A stretch of 64,000 bases of DNA from Mitsuaria sp. PDC51 (GTDB taxonomy: Bacteria; Pseudomonadota; Gammaproteobacteria; Burkholderiales; Burkholderiaceae_C). The stretch lies in the NCBI RefSeq assembly GCF_900113225.1, contig NZ_FOZE01000001.1, positions 2,108,001-2,172,000 on the forward strand. Reading direction: 5' to 3'. Below the pieces are notes generated by a model that searched no databases, was not told where the DNA came from, and saw only the letters and a list, made by a program, of their open reading frames with translations. Positions 25,997 through 33,831 of this stretch are shown piece after piece. A program made the translations under genes and the position numbers. How positions within the stretch are numbered: position 1 is the stretch's first letter; each line of letters starts with the position of its first letter.

Positions 25997-26524
25997 TCAG
26001 GCTTGAACGGACGCGGCGGCATGATCCCTGGCCTCGAACCTGCCAGGGCTTGCGGTGACGTCCACCACCCAGAGCAGCTGGCTCAGCGCCCGGTTGGAGG
26101 CCCAGTCGTCTTCAAACCGCTGAATCAGCGTCGACGCCTCGCTCCAGCGGTCCATCGAGAAGCCCCAGACCGTGAACCAGAGGTGGCGGCGGCCCGTGTC
26201 GACGTCGTGGTAGACGGCAACGCTGATCTGCCGATCGCCGACGTGTCGGATCAACAGCTGCATGAGCGCTTCCAGCTCGACGCGCGAGAACTCGTGGTAC
26301 CTCCCGAGATGCCACGCCAGGATGTCCTCGTGGTCCGGCGTGCCGCGCAGCGCCTGCAGGTTGTAGGGCCACTCTTTGGGCGAGCACGGATCCCGGGAGG
26401 GACAGAACTCGTAGGGCGACTGTCCCTTGCTGTAGACCCACACCGTCCCGGGCCGAGGCCCGGTTCGATCACTCTGCTGCGCGCTCAAATGCGGCGCCTC
26501 CCTGCACTCGACTTGCTTCAACAT
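25997..26524 (-). CDS. hypothetical protein, Trp-rich
   Basis: A 175-residue soluble protein with no signal peptide or membrane helix. It carries paired aromatic motifs (EWPYNLQAL, HLWFTVWGFSMDRW, DDWASNRALSQLLWVV), and its central part (YHEFSRVELEALMQLLIRHV) looks helical. I recognise no family. The ATG at 26524 has only a weak purine stretch (AAAGGCAG) upstream. It stands alone on the minus strand between the dehydrogenase and the oxidase operon, and its base composition is slightly less GC-rich than that of its neighbours, which may mean recent acquisition. Confidence 0.6.
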   Translation of the reverse strand: MLKQVECREAPHLSAQQSDRTGPRPGTVWVYSKGQSPYEFCPSRDPCSPKEWPYNLQALRGTPDHEDILAWHLGRYHEFSRVELEALMQLLIRHVGDRQISVAVYHDVDTGRRHLWFTVWGFSMDRWSEASTLIQRFEDDWASNRALSQLLWVVDVTASPGRFEARDHAAASVQA

Positions 26525-26684
26525 CGCTACTGCCTTTCGCCGTCATCGACCCCATGCCGGTGGAAGGTGCCCATTCTCGAAATCGAGGCCGGTTTCGCCA
26601 TGACTCAAACTGGTTCTCGAGGGGGGAGAGAAGAGGGGCCACCTTCTGGGGGAAGCCCGGGTGGGGCGCGATTCGCGTCGGCGA

Positions 26685-29261
26685 TCAAGCCACCCAGCGC
26701 GGCCACCACACCGTGATCACGCCCTGCAGGCAGATCCACCCCCAAAGGAGCACCACCGATTCGCGAGTGGCGTGCTGGCGGGGGCGGACCAGGCCGCTGG
26801 CGATGCGCACGCCGTAGTACAGCGCCAGCAGCGCCGCCACCACGATCTGCAGCCCTTGCAGCGCGTGCAGCGCGGCCAGCGTGCCCGTCCAAGCGTCCAG
26901 CGTCGGGGGGCGGTCGGCAGGCCATGCCGACTTCAATCCGGCGTGGAAGGCCCATGCCGCCAGGGCGAACGCGGGCAGCAGCAACGCGCTTCGCCAGGCC
27001 GGCACGGGCGTGCGCCAGGCGCCGCGGCCGGTCCATGCCATCAGCAGCGCGCTGAGCACGAAGCCCAGTGTCTGCAGCCAGAGCGCGTCGACGCCCGCCA
27101 GGCCGACCCCGGGCGGCGGGCAGACATCCAGGCGCATCGCGACATGCAGGTGCGCGAAGGCCATCGACGCGAAGATCGTCGCCTCCACCACGATCAGGAT
27201 CACCACGCCCCAGAACGACGGCGACTGCCAGCCCGATGCGCCCAGTGGCAGCAGCACGCCGTCCGCCGCCTGCGCGTCCTCGGCGGCCGGCGCCCGGTCC
27301 GTCTGCCACAGCCAGGCCCAGATCGCCACCAGCGCGAGCACGCCGCCCGCCACCGTCCCGCCCACCTGCTTGACGGTCATCAGCAGGAAGAAGGCCGCCG
27401 TGCCGATCGCGGCCAGCAAGGGCCACAGGCTGTCGCCGGCCAGCACGACCACGCGCAGCGGGTGGGCCCGGACCGGGCTGGTGATCAAGGTCTCCCGGCC
27501 ACCGGTCACCGTGCCGGGCAGCCAGTGCGCACCGGCCTCGACCTCCTCATGCAGCTCGGGCCGGTGCCACAGCGGCTCGTGATGCTCGACATGCGGAATG
27601 CTGCGGGTGCCGTAGGCCTCGCTCGGCAGCCACTCCAGCGTCGACGAGCGCCAGGGGTCGTTGTGCGATTGCTCCGGGCCGCGCTGGCTGCGGACCAGGT
27701 CGACGACGAACAGCAGCACCCCCGCCGCGATGACGACCGCGCCGATCGACGACAGCAGGTTGGGCACGTCCAGCCCCAGGCCCGCCGGATAGGTGTGGAC
27801 GCGGCGCGGCATGCCCAGCATGCCTGCCAGGTGCATCGGGAAGAAGGTCAGGTGGAAGCCGCCGAAGACGAGCCCGAAGACCCAGCGGCCGGCCCGCTCC
27901 GACAGCGCGCGCCCCTTCCACAGCGGCATCCAGTGGTAGAGCGCCGCGAACATCGGCAGCACCATGCCGCCGATCAGCACGTAATGGAAATGCGCGACCA
28001 CGAAGTAGGTGTCATGGACCTGCCAGTCGATCGGCAGCAGCGCCAGCATCACGCCGGTGAGCCCGCCCAGCACGAAGGTCACCAGGAAGCCGACCAGGAA
28101 CCAGGTCGCCGTCGTCCACCTCAGGCGGCCGCGCCACAGCGTCCCGATCCACGCGAAGATCTGCAGCGCCCCGGGGATCGCGATCGCGACGCTGAAGATC
28201 GACACCAGGCTCAGCCCCAGCCCGCCCAGCCCCGCGGTGAACATGTGGTGCAGCCAGAGCAGGAAGCTGACCGCGCCGATGGCGATCAGCGCCGCGGTGA
28301 CCGCATGCCGGCCGATCAGCGAGGTCCTCGCCAGCGCCGGCACCATGGTCGACACCAGCCCCGCCGCCGGCAGGAAGATGATGTAGACCTCCGGGTGGCC
28401 GAAGAACCAGAACAGGTGCTGCCACAGCAGCGGATCGCCGCCCCGCGTCGCGTCGAAGATCGGCCAGTCGAAGGCCCGCTCGAGCTCCAGCAGCGCCGTG
28501 CCGGCGATCACCGCCGGGAAGGCCAGCACGATCATCAGCCCCACCACCAGCATCGCCCAGGCATAGACCGGCATGCGGCCCAGGCTCATGCCGGGTGCTC
28601 GCGTCATCAGGATGCCGGTGATCAGCTCGATGGCGCCGGCGATGGCGGAGATCTCGATGAAGCCGATGCCCAGCAGCCAGAAGTCGGCGTTCAGGCCTGG
28701 CGAGTAGCGCGAGCCGCTCAGCGGCGGATACATGAACCAGCCCGAGTCCGGCGCCAGCTGCCAGAACAGCGTGGCGTAGAAGGCCAGCCCGCCGATCGCG
28801 TACATCCAGTAGGAATAAGCCGACAGGCGCGGGAAGGGCAGGTCGCGCGCGCCCAACATGTTGGGCAGCAGGTAGACGGCGATCGCCTCCACCATGGGCA
28901 CGGCGAAGAGGAACATCATCACCGTGCCATGCATGGTGAACAGCTGCTGGAACAGCGGCGCGTCGATCAGCGTCTGCGACGGGGCGGCCAGTTGCGCCCG
29001 CATCAGCAGCGCCAGCACGCCGCCCAGCAGCAGGAAGACGAAGGCCGTCGCGATGTAGAGCTTGCCGATGAAGACGTTGTTGACGCTGCCGACGACGCGC
29101 CAGCCCGACGGCCGCGTCCAGGCGGCGCGCAGCCGCTCCAGCTCGCCGGCCGGACGGGGAAGGCGGTTGTCGGGCCGCGTCTCGTGCAGCGCGGGTGACG
29201 CTGCCGCCGCTGTTGCCGTCGGCGGCGCGGACGGGGCGGGCGCGTCGGCCGTGTCCGTCAT
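26685..29261 (-). CDS. cytochrome c oxidase subunit I-III fusion protein
   Basis: An 858-residue fusion. Residues about 45-560 are haem-copper oxidase subunit I: the haem ligand is in FTMHGTVMMF, the Tyr-His cross-link region is WFFGHPEVYIIFLP, the CuB histidines are in LWLHHMFTAG, and the last haem ligands are in VVAHFHYVLIGG. A loop leads to a subunit III part with SPSFWGVVILIVVEATIFA and five or so membrane helices to the end. The subunit reduces oxygen to water and pumps protons. The GHPEVY glutamate marks an A-type pump. It is the last gene of its operon and overlaps subunit II by 4 nt. Such I-III fusions are known in caa3-type operons. Confidence 0.92.
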   Translation of the reverse strand: MTDTADAPAPSAPPTATAAAASPALHETRPDNRLPRPAGELERLRAAWTRPSGWRVVGSVNNVFIGKLYIATAFVFLLLGGVLALLMRAQLAAPSQTLIDAPLFQQLFTMHGTVMMFLFAVPMVEAIAVYLLPNMLGARDLPFPRLSAYSYWMYAIGGLAFYATLFWQLAPDSGWFMYPPLSGSRYSPGLNADFWLLGIGFIEISAIAGAIELITGILMTRAPGMSLGRMPVYAWAMLVVGLMIVLAFPAVIAGTALLELERAFDWPIFDATRGGDPLLWQHLFWFFGHPEVYIIFLPAAGLVSTMVPALARTSLIGRHAVTAALIAIGAVSFLLWLHHMFTAGLGGLGLSLVSIFSVAIAIPGALQIFAWIGTLWRGRLRWTTATWFLVGFLVTFVLGGLTGVMLALLPIDWQVHDTYFVVAHFHYVLIGGMVLPMFAALYHWMPLWKGRALSERAGRWVFGLVFGGFHLTFFPMHLAGMLGMPRRVHTYPAGLGLDVPNLLSSIGAVVIAAGVLLFVVDLVRSQRGPEQSHNDPWRSSTLEWLPSEAYGTRSIPHVEHHEPLWHRPELHEEVEAGAHWLPGTVTGGRETLITSPVRAHPLRVVVLAGDSLWPLLAAIGTAAFFLLMTVKQVGGTVAGGVLALVAIWAWLWQTDRAPAAEDAQAADGVLLPLGASGWQSPSFWGVVILIVVEATIFASMAFAHLHVAMRLDVCPPPGVGLAGVDALWLQTLGFVLSALLMAWTGRGAWRTPVPAWRSALLLPAFALAAWAFHAGLKSAWPADRPPTLDAWTGTLAALHALQGLQIVVAALLALYYGVRIASGLVRPRQHATRESVVLLWGWICLQGVITVWWPRWVA

Positions 29262-30292
29262 GGCGTCAGGGCGACCAGGGGCCGCTCGGTCCCGGCGCCG
29301 CCGGGCGGCGGTCCGGCGAGGTACTCGACCAGCGCATCGACCTCGTCCGCCCGCAGGTGCCGGTAGCTCGGCATCCGCGCGCCGGGCTTGACCTGCTGCA
29401 CGTCGGCGATCCATTGGCGCAGCGCCGTGCGGGGATCACCCAGCGGATCGCGGTTGCGCAGCGCGCCCGCGCCCAGCCACAGCCGACTCGCCACATGGGT
29501 GAGGTCCGGCCCCAGCGGCGGACGATCCGGCGCGCCCGTGGCGTCCGGTGCGGTCGAGGCGGTGGCCGGCCCACCGCCGCCGCGCACCGCGTGGCAGGCG
29601 ATGCAGCCCTGGTCGCGGAACAGCGCCGCGCCGCGCAAGGCCGCGCGCGAGACCGGTGGCGGCGCCGCGTCGGACTGGGCGCGCCGCCAGCGTTCGAAGT
29701 CCGCCGGCGGCATCGCGACGACCTGCAGCACCATTGCCGCATGCTGCGTGCCGCAGTACTCGGAGCACGGCCCGCGGTACACGCCGGGACGATCGGCGGT
29801 GAAGGTCAGGCGGTTGAGCCGCCCGGGCACCAGATCCACCTTGCCGCCCAGCGCCGGCACCCAGTAGCTGTGGATGACGTCGTCCGAGGCCAGCGTCAGC
29901 GCGACCGGTCGCCCGACCGGCACCCGCAGCTCGTTGGCGGCGGCGAAGCCGGGGACGCCGTGCTCCGGCGAATAGACCAGCGACCACCACCACAGGTGAC
30001 CGGTCACGGTCACGCGCAATGCGCCGGCGGGGGCCGGCTCGTCGAGGCCGCGCGCGCGGCGCTCGCCGTGCAGCAGCAGGCCGCCGAAGACCAGCACCGG
30101 CAGCACCAGCCCGCCGCCCCAGAGCCAGAACGCGGTGGCCACCGGCCGGCGCCCCTTCCACCAGAGCGCCGCCGCGAGGCAGCCCATCGCCAGGACCAAG
30201 GCCAGGGCGCAGACGCCCAGCGCCGTGTGCATGACCTCCGCCAGCGCCCGCGCCTCGGGACCGGCCGGCCGGAGCATGCCGCCCGCGCTCAT
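29258..30292 (-). CDS. cytochrome c oxidase subunit II with C-terminal cytochrome c domain
   Basis: A 344-residue caa3-type subunit II. Two membrane helices (about residues 18-48 and 55-75) precede the cupredoxin domain. The domain has the CuA site CSEYCGTQHAAM complete (two Cys, His, Met) and the aromatic GHLWWWSLVY electron-entry region. A haem c domain follows, with CIACH near 255 and a distal Met in ARMPSYRHL. The built-in haem lets it take electrons from other cytochromes directly. Its ATG overlaps the upstream cytochrome stop, and its stop overlaps subunit I-III, so the three genes are tightly coupled. Confidence 0.92.
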   Translation of the reverse strand: MSAGGMLRPAGPEARALAEVMHTALGVCALALVLAMGCLAAALWWKGRRPVATAFWLWGGGLVLPVLVFGGLLLHGERRARGLDEPAPAGALRVTVTGHLWWWSLVYSPEHGVPGFAAANELRVPVGRPVALTLASDDVIHSYWVPALGGKVDLVPGRLNRLTFTADRPGVYRGPCSEYCGTQHAAMVLQVVAMPPADFERWRRAQSDAAPPPVSRAALRGAALFRDQGCIACHAVRGGGGPATASTAPDATGAPDRPPLGPDLTHVASRLWLGAGALRNRDPLGDPRTALRQWIADVQQVKPGARMPSYRHLRADEVDALVEYLAGPPPGGAGTERPLVALTP

Positions 30293-30840
30293 TGCAGCGA
30301 CAGCAGGTAGCCGGCGATGTCGCGCGCGTCGCGCTCGGACAGGCCGAGCCGCGGCATCGTCGTGCCCGGCAGCATCCCGGGCGGGTCCAGCAGCCAGCGC
30401 TGCAGGGTTTCCGGCGTGTTGGGCAGCTGCCCGGCGATGTAGCTGCGCCGGCCGAAGCGCGCCAGCTCCGGCGCGCGCTGCGCGCCGCCGGGCACGCCCG
30501 GCACGGCATGGCAGCTGCCGCACTGGTAATGCGCCATCAGCGTGCGCCCGCGCGCCAGGTCCGCCGTGTCGACCTGCCAGCGTCGCAGCGGCTCGTCCGG
30601 GGCGGGGCCGCAGCCGGTCAATCCAAGCACCAGCAGGACCGCCGACGCGGGGGCGGACAGGCGGGCGGCGAGCCGGGCGAACGCGCAGCCGATGCGAAGC
30701 CCGGCTTGGCGCCCGGCGAGCGGCCGGAGCCGGCACGCCACGTCCGGCTCGGACCCGTGGGCGACGACCGGCACGGACAGCGGTGCGCCGTCACACGCGC
30801 TCACGGACAGGGCGGGGGAAGGAGGGCAAGGGCGCTGCAT
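30289..30840 (-). CDS. haem c lipoprotein upstream of the oxidase
   Basis: A single-haem cytochrome with motif CGSCH and a distal Met in GTTMPRLGLSE. A hydrophobic segment ending VLGLTGCG is a lipobox, so the mature protein is probably a membrane-tethered electron carrier of about 107 residues. The ATG at 30840 (183 codons, GGGAGCG upstream) leaves an overlong leader of 76 residues. A GTG at 30741 would give a more normal signal peptide of about 43 residues and may be the true start. It is the first gene of the oxidase operon and overlaps subunit II by 4 nt. Confidence 0.8.
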   Translation of the reverse strand: MQRPCPPSPALSVSACDGAPLSVPVVAHGSEPDVACRLRPLAGRQAGLRIGCAFARLAARLSAPASAVLLVLGLTGCGPAPDEPLRRWQVDTADLARGRTLMAHYQCGSCHAVPGVPGGAQRAPELARFGRRSYIAGQLPNTPETLQRWLLDPPGMLPGTTMPRLGLSERDARDIAGYLLSLQ

Positions 30841-30909
30841 GCGCGCTCCCCGGCACACGAAGTGCCTGCCCGGGCAGGGGTCCGGCATCGCGCTTGCCTC
30901 GCTGCCGCC

Positions 30910-31845
30910 ATGAGCGATCCGCCGCGCCGTCTCTCCCCCGCGAAAGCCGCCGGGTCGGCCCTGGCCGTGGCGGCGGCGCTCGCTCTGGCCGGCGCCGCCG
31001 CCTTCGTCGGGCTCGGCATTTACGACGTATCGGCGACGGGGCCGCATCTGCAGCCGGTGCATTCCTTGCTGGAATTCGCGCTCAAGCGGGCGGTGCAGCG
31101 GCGGGCGGAGGCGCACCCGCCGCCGCCCGACCTGCTGACCCGCGAGCGCGTGATGCAGGGGGCCGCCTGCTTCCGCGAGCACTGCGTCACCTGCCACGGC
31201 GCGCCCGGCGTCGCGCCGGAACCCTTCGCGCTGGGCATGCAGCCGGTGCCCAGCTCGCTGATCGAAGCCACCCGGCACTGGCGCCGCCAGGACCTGTACT
31301 GGATCACCCGCAACGGCATCAAGATGAGCGGCATGCCGGCCTGGGAGTACCGCCTCGACGACGGCGAGCTCTGGTCGGTGGTCGCCTTCCTCGACGCGCT
31401 GCCGCTGATGACGCCGGACCAGTACCGGGCCTTGGTCGGAACAGGGCAGGGCGACGCCTCGCGCAGCGGCGTCGCGGCCGCCCCCGCCCTCGGCGCCGCC
31501 CTGGCCCCTGCGTCCACGCGGCGCTGCGGGGCGCTGGTCGAGGCGCCGGCGCCGCTGACGCCGGCGCTCTCCAACGCCGAACTCGCCCAGCGAGCGTTCC
31601 GTCAGCACGGCTGCACCGCCTGCCATGCGATTCCCGGCGTCGTTGGTCCGGACACCTCGAACGGGCCGCGGCTCAGCGGCCTGGCGGGCCGGGACCGCAT
31701 CGGCGGCAAGGCCTTTCCGACCGAGGACGGCCTGGCCGCGTGGATCCGCGATCCCCAGGCGATCGACGCCCACACCGCCATGCCCACGCTGGGCATCAGC
31801 GAGACGCAGGCGCGGCTGATGGCGCGCTACCTGCTGGCCCACTGA
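30910..31845 (+). CDS. dihaem cytochrome c, membrane-anchored
   Basis: A 311-residue protein with one N-terminal membrane helix (about 15-38) and two haem c domains. The first has CVTCH near residue 95 with a distal Met in MSGMPAWEY; the second has CTACH near 238 with a Met in TAMPTLGIS. It starts 69 bases from the oxidase operon and is transcribed away from it, so both share a short regulatory region. The likely job is to pass electrons to the caa3 oxidase, as related dihaem proteins near such oxidases do. The linker (about 180-220) is Ala/Pro-rich. Its ribosome-binding site is poor. Confidence 0.85.
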   Translation: MSDPPRRLSPAKAAGSALAVAAALALAGAAAFVGLGIYDVSATGPHLQPVHSLLEFALKRAVQRRAEAHPPPPDLLTRERVMQGAACFREHCVTCHGAPGVAPEPFALGMQPVPSSLIEATRHWRRQDLYWITRNGIKMSGMPAWEYRLDDGELWSVVAFLDALPLMTPDQYRALVGTGQGDASRSGVAAAPALGAALAPASTRRCGALVEAPAPLTPALSNAELAQRAFRQHGCTACHAIPGVVGPDTSNGPRLSGLAGRDRIGGKAFPTEDGLAAWIRDPQAIDAHTAMPTLGISETQARLMARYLLAH

Positions 31846-31909
31846 CGCGCGCGGCTCTCGCCGCCGGCCTCGGTTGCCCGCCCTCGTTGCCGGCTCTCGC
31901 TGCCGAGCG

Positions 31910-33712
31910 TCACTTCTCCAGGATGAAGGACCCGATCACCAGCGCATCCAGCGGGGTGCTGAAGAAGGCCTCGAGCGCCGCCTTGGGCGTGCCCACGATC
32001 GGCTCGCCGCGCACGTTGAACGAGGTGTTCACCAGCACCGGCACGCCGGTGCGCTCGCCCACGGCCTGGAGCAGATCGTGGAAGACCGGGTTGGTGGCGG
32101 CGTCCACCGTCTGCACGCGCGCGGTCCGGTCGGTGTGCAAGGCCGACGGGATGCGCTCACCGCGTCCGGGCTTGACGTTGTAGACGAAGAGCATGAACGG
32201 CGACTCGCCGCCGTTGGCGTCGGCCGGCTCGAACCAGTCGGCCAGGTCCTCGCGATTGACCGCGGGCGCCACCGGCCGGAAGTCCTCCCGGTCCTTGAGC
32301 TCGTTGAGCCGCGCCTGCATCGCCGGATCGACCGGCGAGGCCAGCAGCGAGCGCGCCCCCAGCGCGCGCGGCCCGAACTCCATCCGGCCCTGGAACCAGC
32401 CGATGATCTTGTTCCCGGCCAGCAGCGCGGCGGTCTCGGCCGCCACGTTCTCGGCCTTGCGATAACGCAGCTGCGCCCACTGCAGCAGCGCCTCGATCTC
32501 CTCGTCCGAATAGGCCGGGCCGAGGTAGGCATGGTCCATCTGCCAGCGGCGCTCGGCCAGCAGGACGGTGCCGTCGGTCGACGTGTCCGTCCCGCGGTCC
32601 GCCTGGCCGGAGCGCGCGAGCGCGTCCACCCACAGCGCCGCGCCCAGCGCGGTGCCGGCGTCGCCGGCGGCCGGCTGCACCCAGACCTCGCGGAAGATGC
32701 CCGCGTCGCGCAGCCGCGAGTTCATGACGCAGTTCAGGGCCACGCCGCCCGCCATCGCCAGCCGGTCCTCGCCGGTGCGCTCGCGCAGCCAGACCGCCAG
32801 CCGCAGCGCCGTCTCCTCCAGCACGTCCTGCAGCGAGGCCGCCAGGTCGAGGTAGGCCTCGCCCATCGCCGATCCCGGCACCCGCGCCGGGCCGAAACGC
32901 GCCGTCAGGTCCAGCGGCAGCGTGCGGTACTGGCCGTCGGCGTCCACCACCAGGTGCTCGCGCAGCAGGTCCGCATACCGCGGCGTGCCCAGCGCGGCCA
33001 TGGCCATGACCTTGTACTCGTCGCTCGAATGCAGGAAGCCCAGGTGCGAGGTCACCCGCTCGTACAGCAGCCCCAGCGAATGCGGCACATGGACCTCGCC
33101 CAGCGCCTCGTAGCGGTGGTCGCGGTAGCGGCCATAGCATGTGCTGGCCTGCTCGCCGCGGCCGTCCAGGGTCATCACCGCGCAGCTCGAGAACGGCGCG
33201 GCGAGGAAGGCGCTGGCCTGGTGGCACAGGTGATGCGGTACGAAATGCCAGCGGTAGGGCGCATCGGCATGCCGCACCCCCGCGAAGCGCTTGCGCAGGT
33301 GATGCGGCACCGCGTCGGTCAGCAGCCGCGGCGCGCTCATCACATAGGCGGCGAACAGCGGGTCCCACGGGTTCTCCCAGGGCCCGGCCTCGAAGTCCGA
33401 TGGCTGCAGCGGCAGGGTGAACCGGCCGTCCGGCGCGCGGTCGCCGAGGAAGCGCCGCGGATCGAAGCTGTAGGCCACATGCGCCAGATCGCCGAGCGTC
33501 GCGCCGGCCTCCTTCAGGCAGAAGTCGATCGCGTGATAAGGCAGCTCCCAGGCCGTGAAGGGCACCGGCCGCTTGCCGTGCTTCACCCGCGTGAAGCGTT
33601 CCTCTTCGGCCGCCGCGATCACTTCGCCGTCGACCATCAGGGCCGCGGCCGAGTCGTGGAAGCTCGCATTGATGCCCAGCGTCAGCAGGCGTCGGGGGGA
33701 AGTCGCAGTCAT
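31910..33712 (-). CDS. carbamoyltransferase, NodU/CmcH family
   Basis: A 600-residue O-carbamoyltransferase. The N-terminal YgjD-like half has LGINASFHDSAAALMVDG and the metal-binding FVPHHLCHQASAF histidines. MTLDGRGEQAS and LAMAGGVALNCVMNS are further family motifs, and the C-terminal half has GRMEFGPRALGARS. It uses carbamoyl phosphate and ATP to carbamoylate a hydroxyl, typically on a sugar. Its place at the edge of a glycosyltransferase island suggests the acceptor is the glycan built there. It follows the ABC-receiver fusion gene on the same strand, after a 119-base gap containing a small tandem repeat. GGAG precedes the ATG. Confidence 0.9.
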   Translation of the reverse strand: MTATSPRRLLTLGINASFHDSAAALMVDGEVIAAAEEERFTRVKHGKRPVPFTAWELPYHAIDFCLKEAGATLGDLAHVAYSFDPRRFLGDRAPDGRFTLPLQPSDFEAGPWENPWDPLFAAYVMSAPRLLTDAVPHHLRKRFAGVRHADAPYRWHFVPHHLCHQASAFLAAPFSSCAVMTLDGRGEQASTCYGRYRDHRYEALGEVHVPHSLGLLYERVTSHLGFLHSSDEYKVMAMAALGTPRYADLLREHLVVDADGQYRTLPLDLTARFGPARVPGSAMGEAYLDLAASLQDVLEETALRLAVWLRERTGEDRLAMAGGVALNCVMNSRLRDAGIFREVWVQPAAGDAGTALGAALWVDALARSGQADRGTDTSTDGTVLLAERRWQMDHAYLGPAYSDEEIEALLQWAQLRYRKAENVAAETAALLAGNKIIGWFQGRMEFGPRALGARSLLASPVDPAMQARLNELKDREDFRPVAPAVNREDLADWFEPADANGGESPFMLFVYNVKPGRGERIPSALHTDRTARVQTVDAATNPVFHDLLQAVGERTGVPVLVNTSFNVRGEPIVGTPKAALEAFFSTPLDALVIGSFILEK

Positions 33713-33775
33713 GGAAGCTCCGTGAGGGTTGAGGGCGAAGGGATGAAGGGGCGGAATCGATGCGGCCGGTGGGGC

Positions 33776-33805
33776 GGGCGAAGAGGGCGAAGAGGGCGAA
33801 GAGGG
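33776..33805 (+). repeat. 9-bp tandem repeat, three units
   Basis: GGGCGAAGA occurs three times in direct succession plus a partial unit, in the gap between the carbamoyltransferase and the ABC-receiver fusion gene. Related GAGGGCGAAGGG lies 40 bases away. It is probably a replication-slippage repeat; its copy number may vary and could alter leader structure. Confidence 0.7.
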
Positions 33806-33831
33806 TGGCGACCAGCTGAAGAGGGCCGCGC

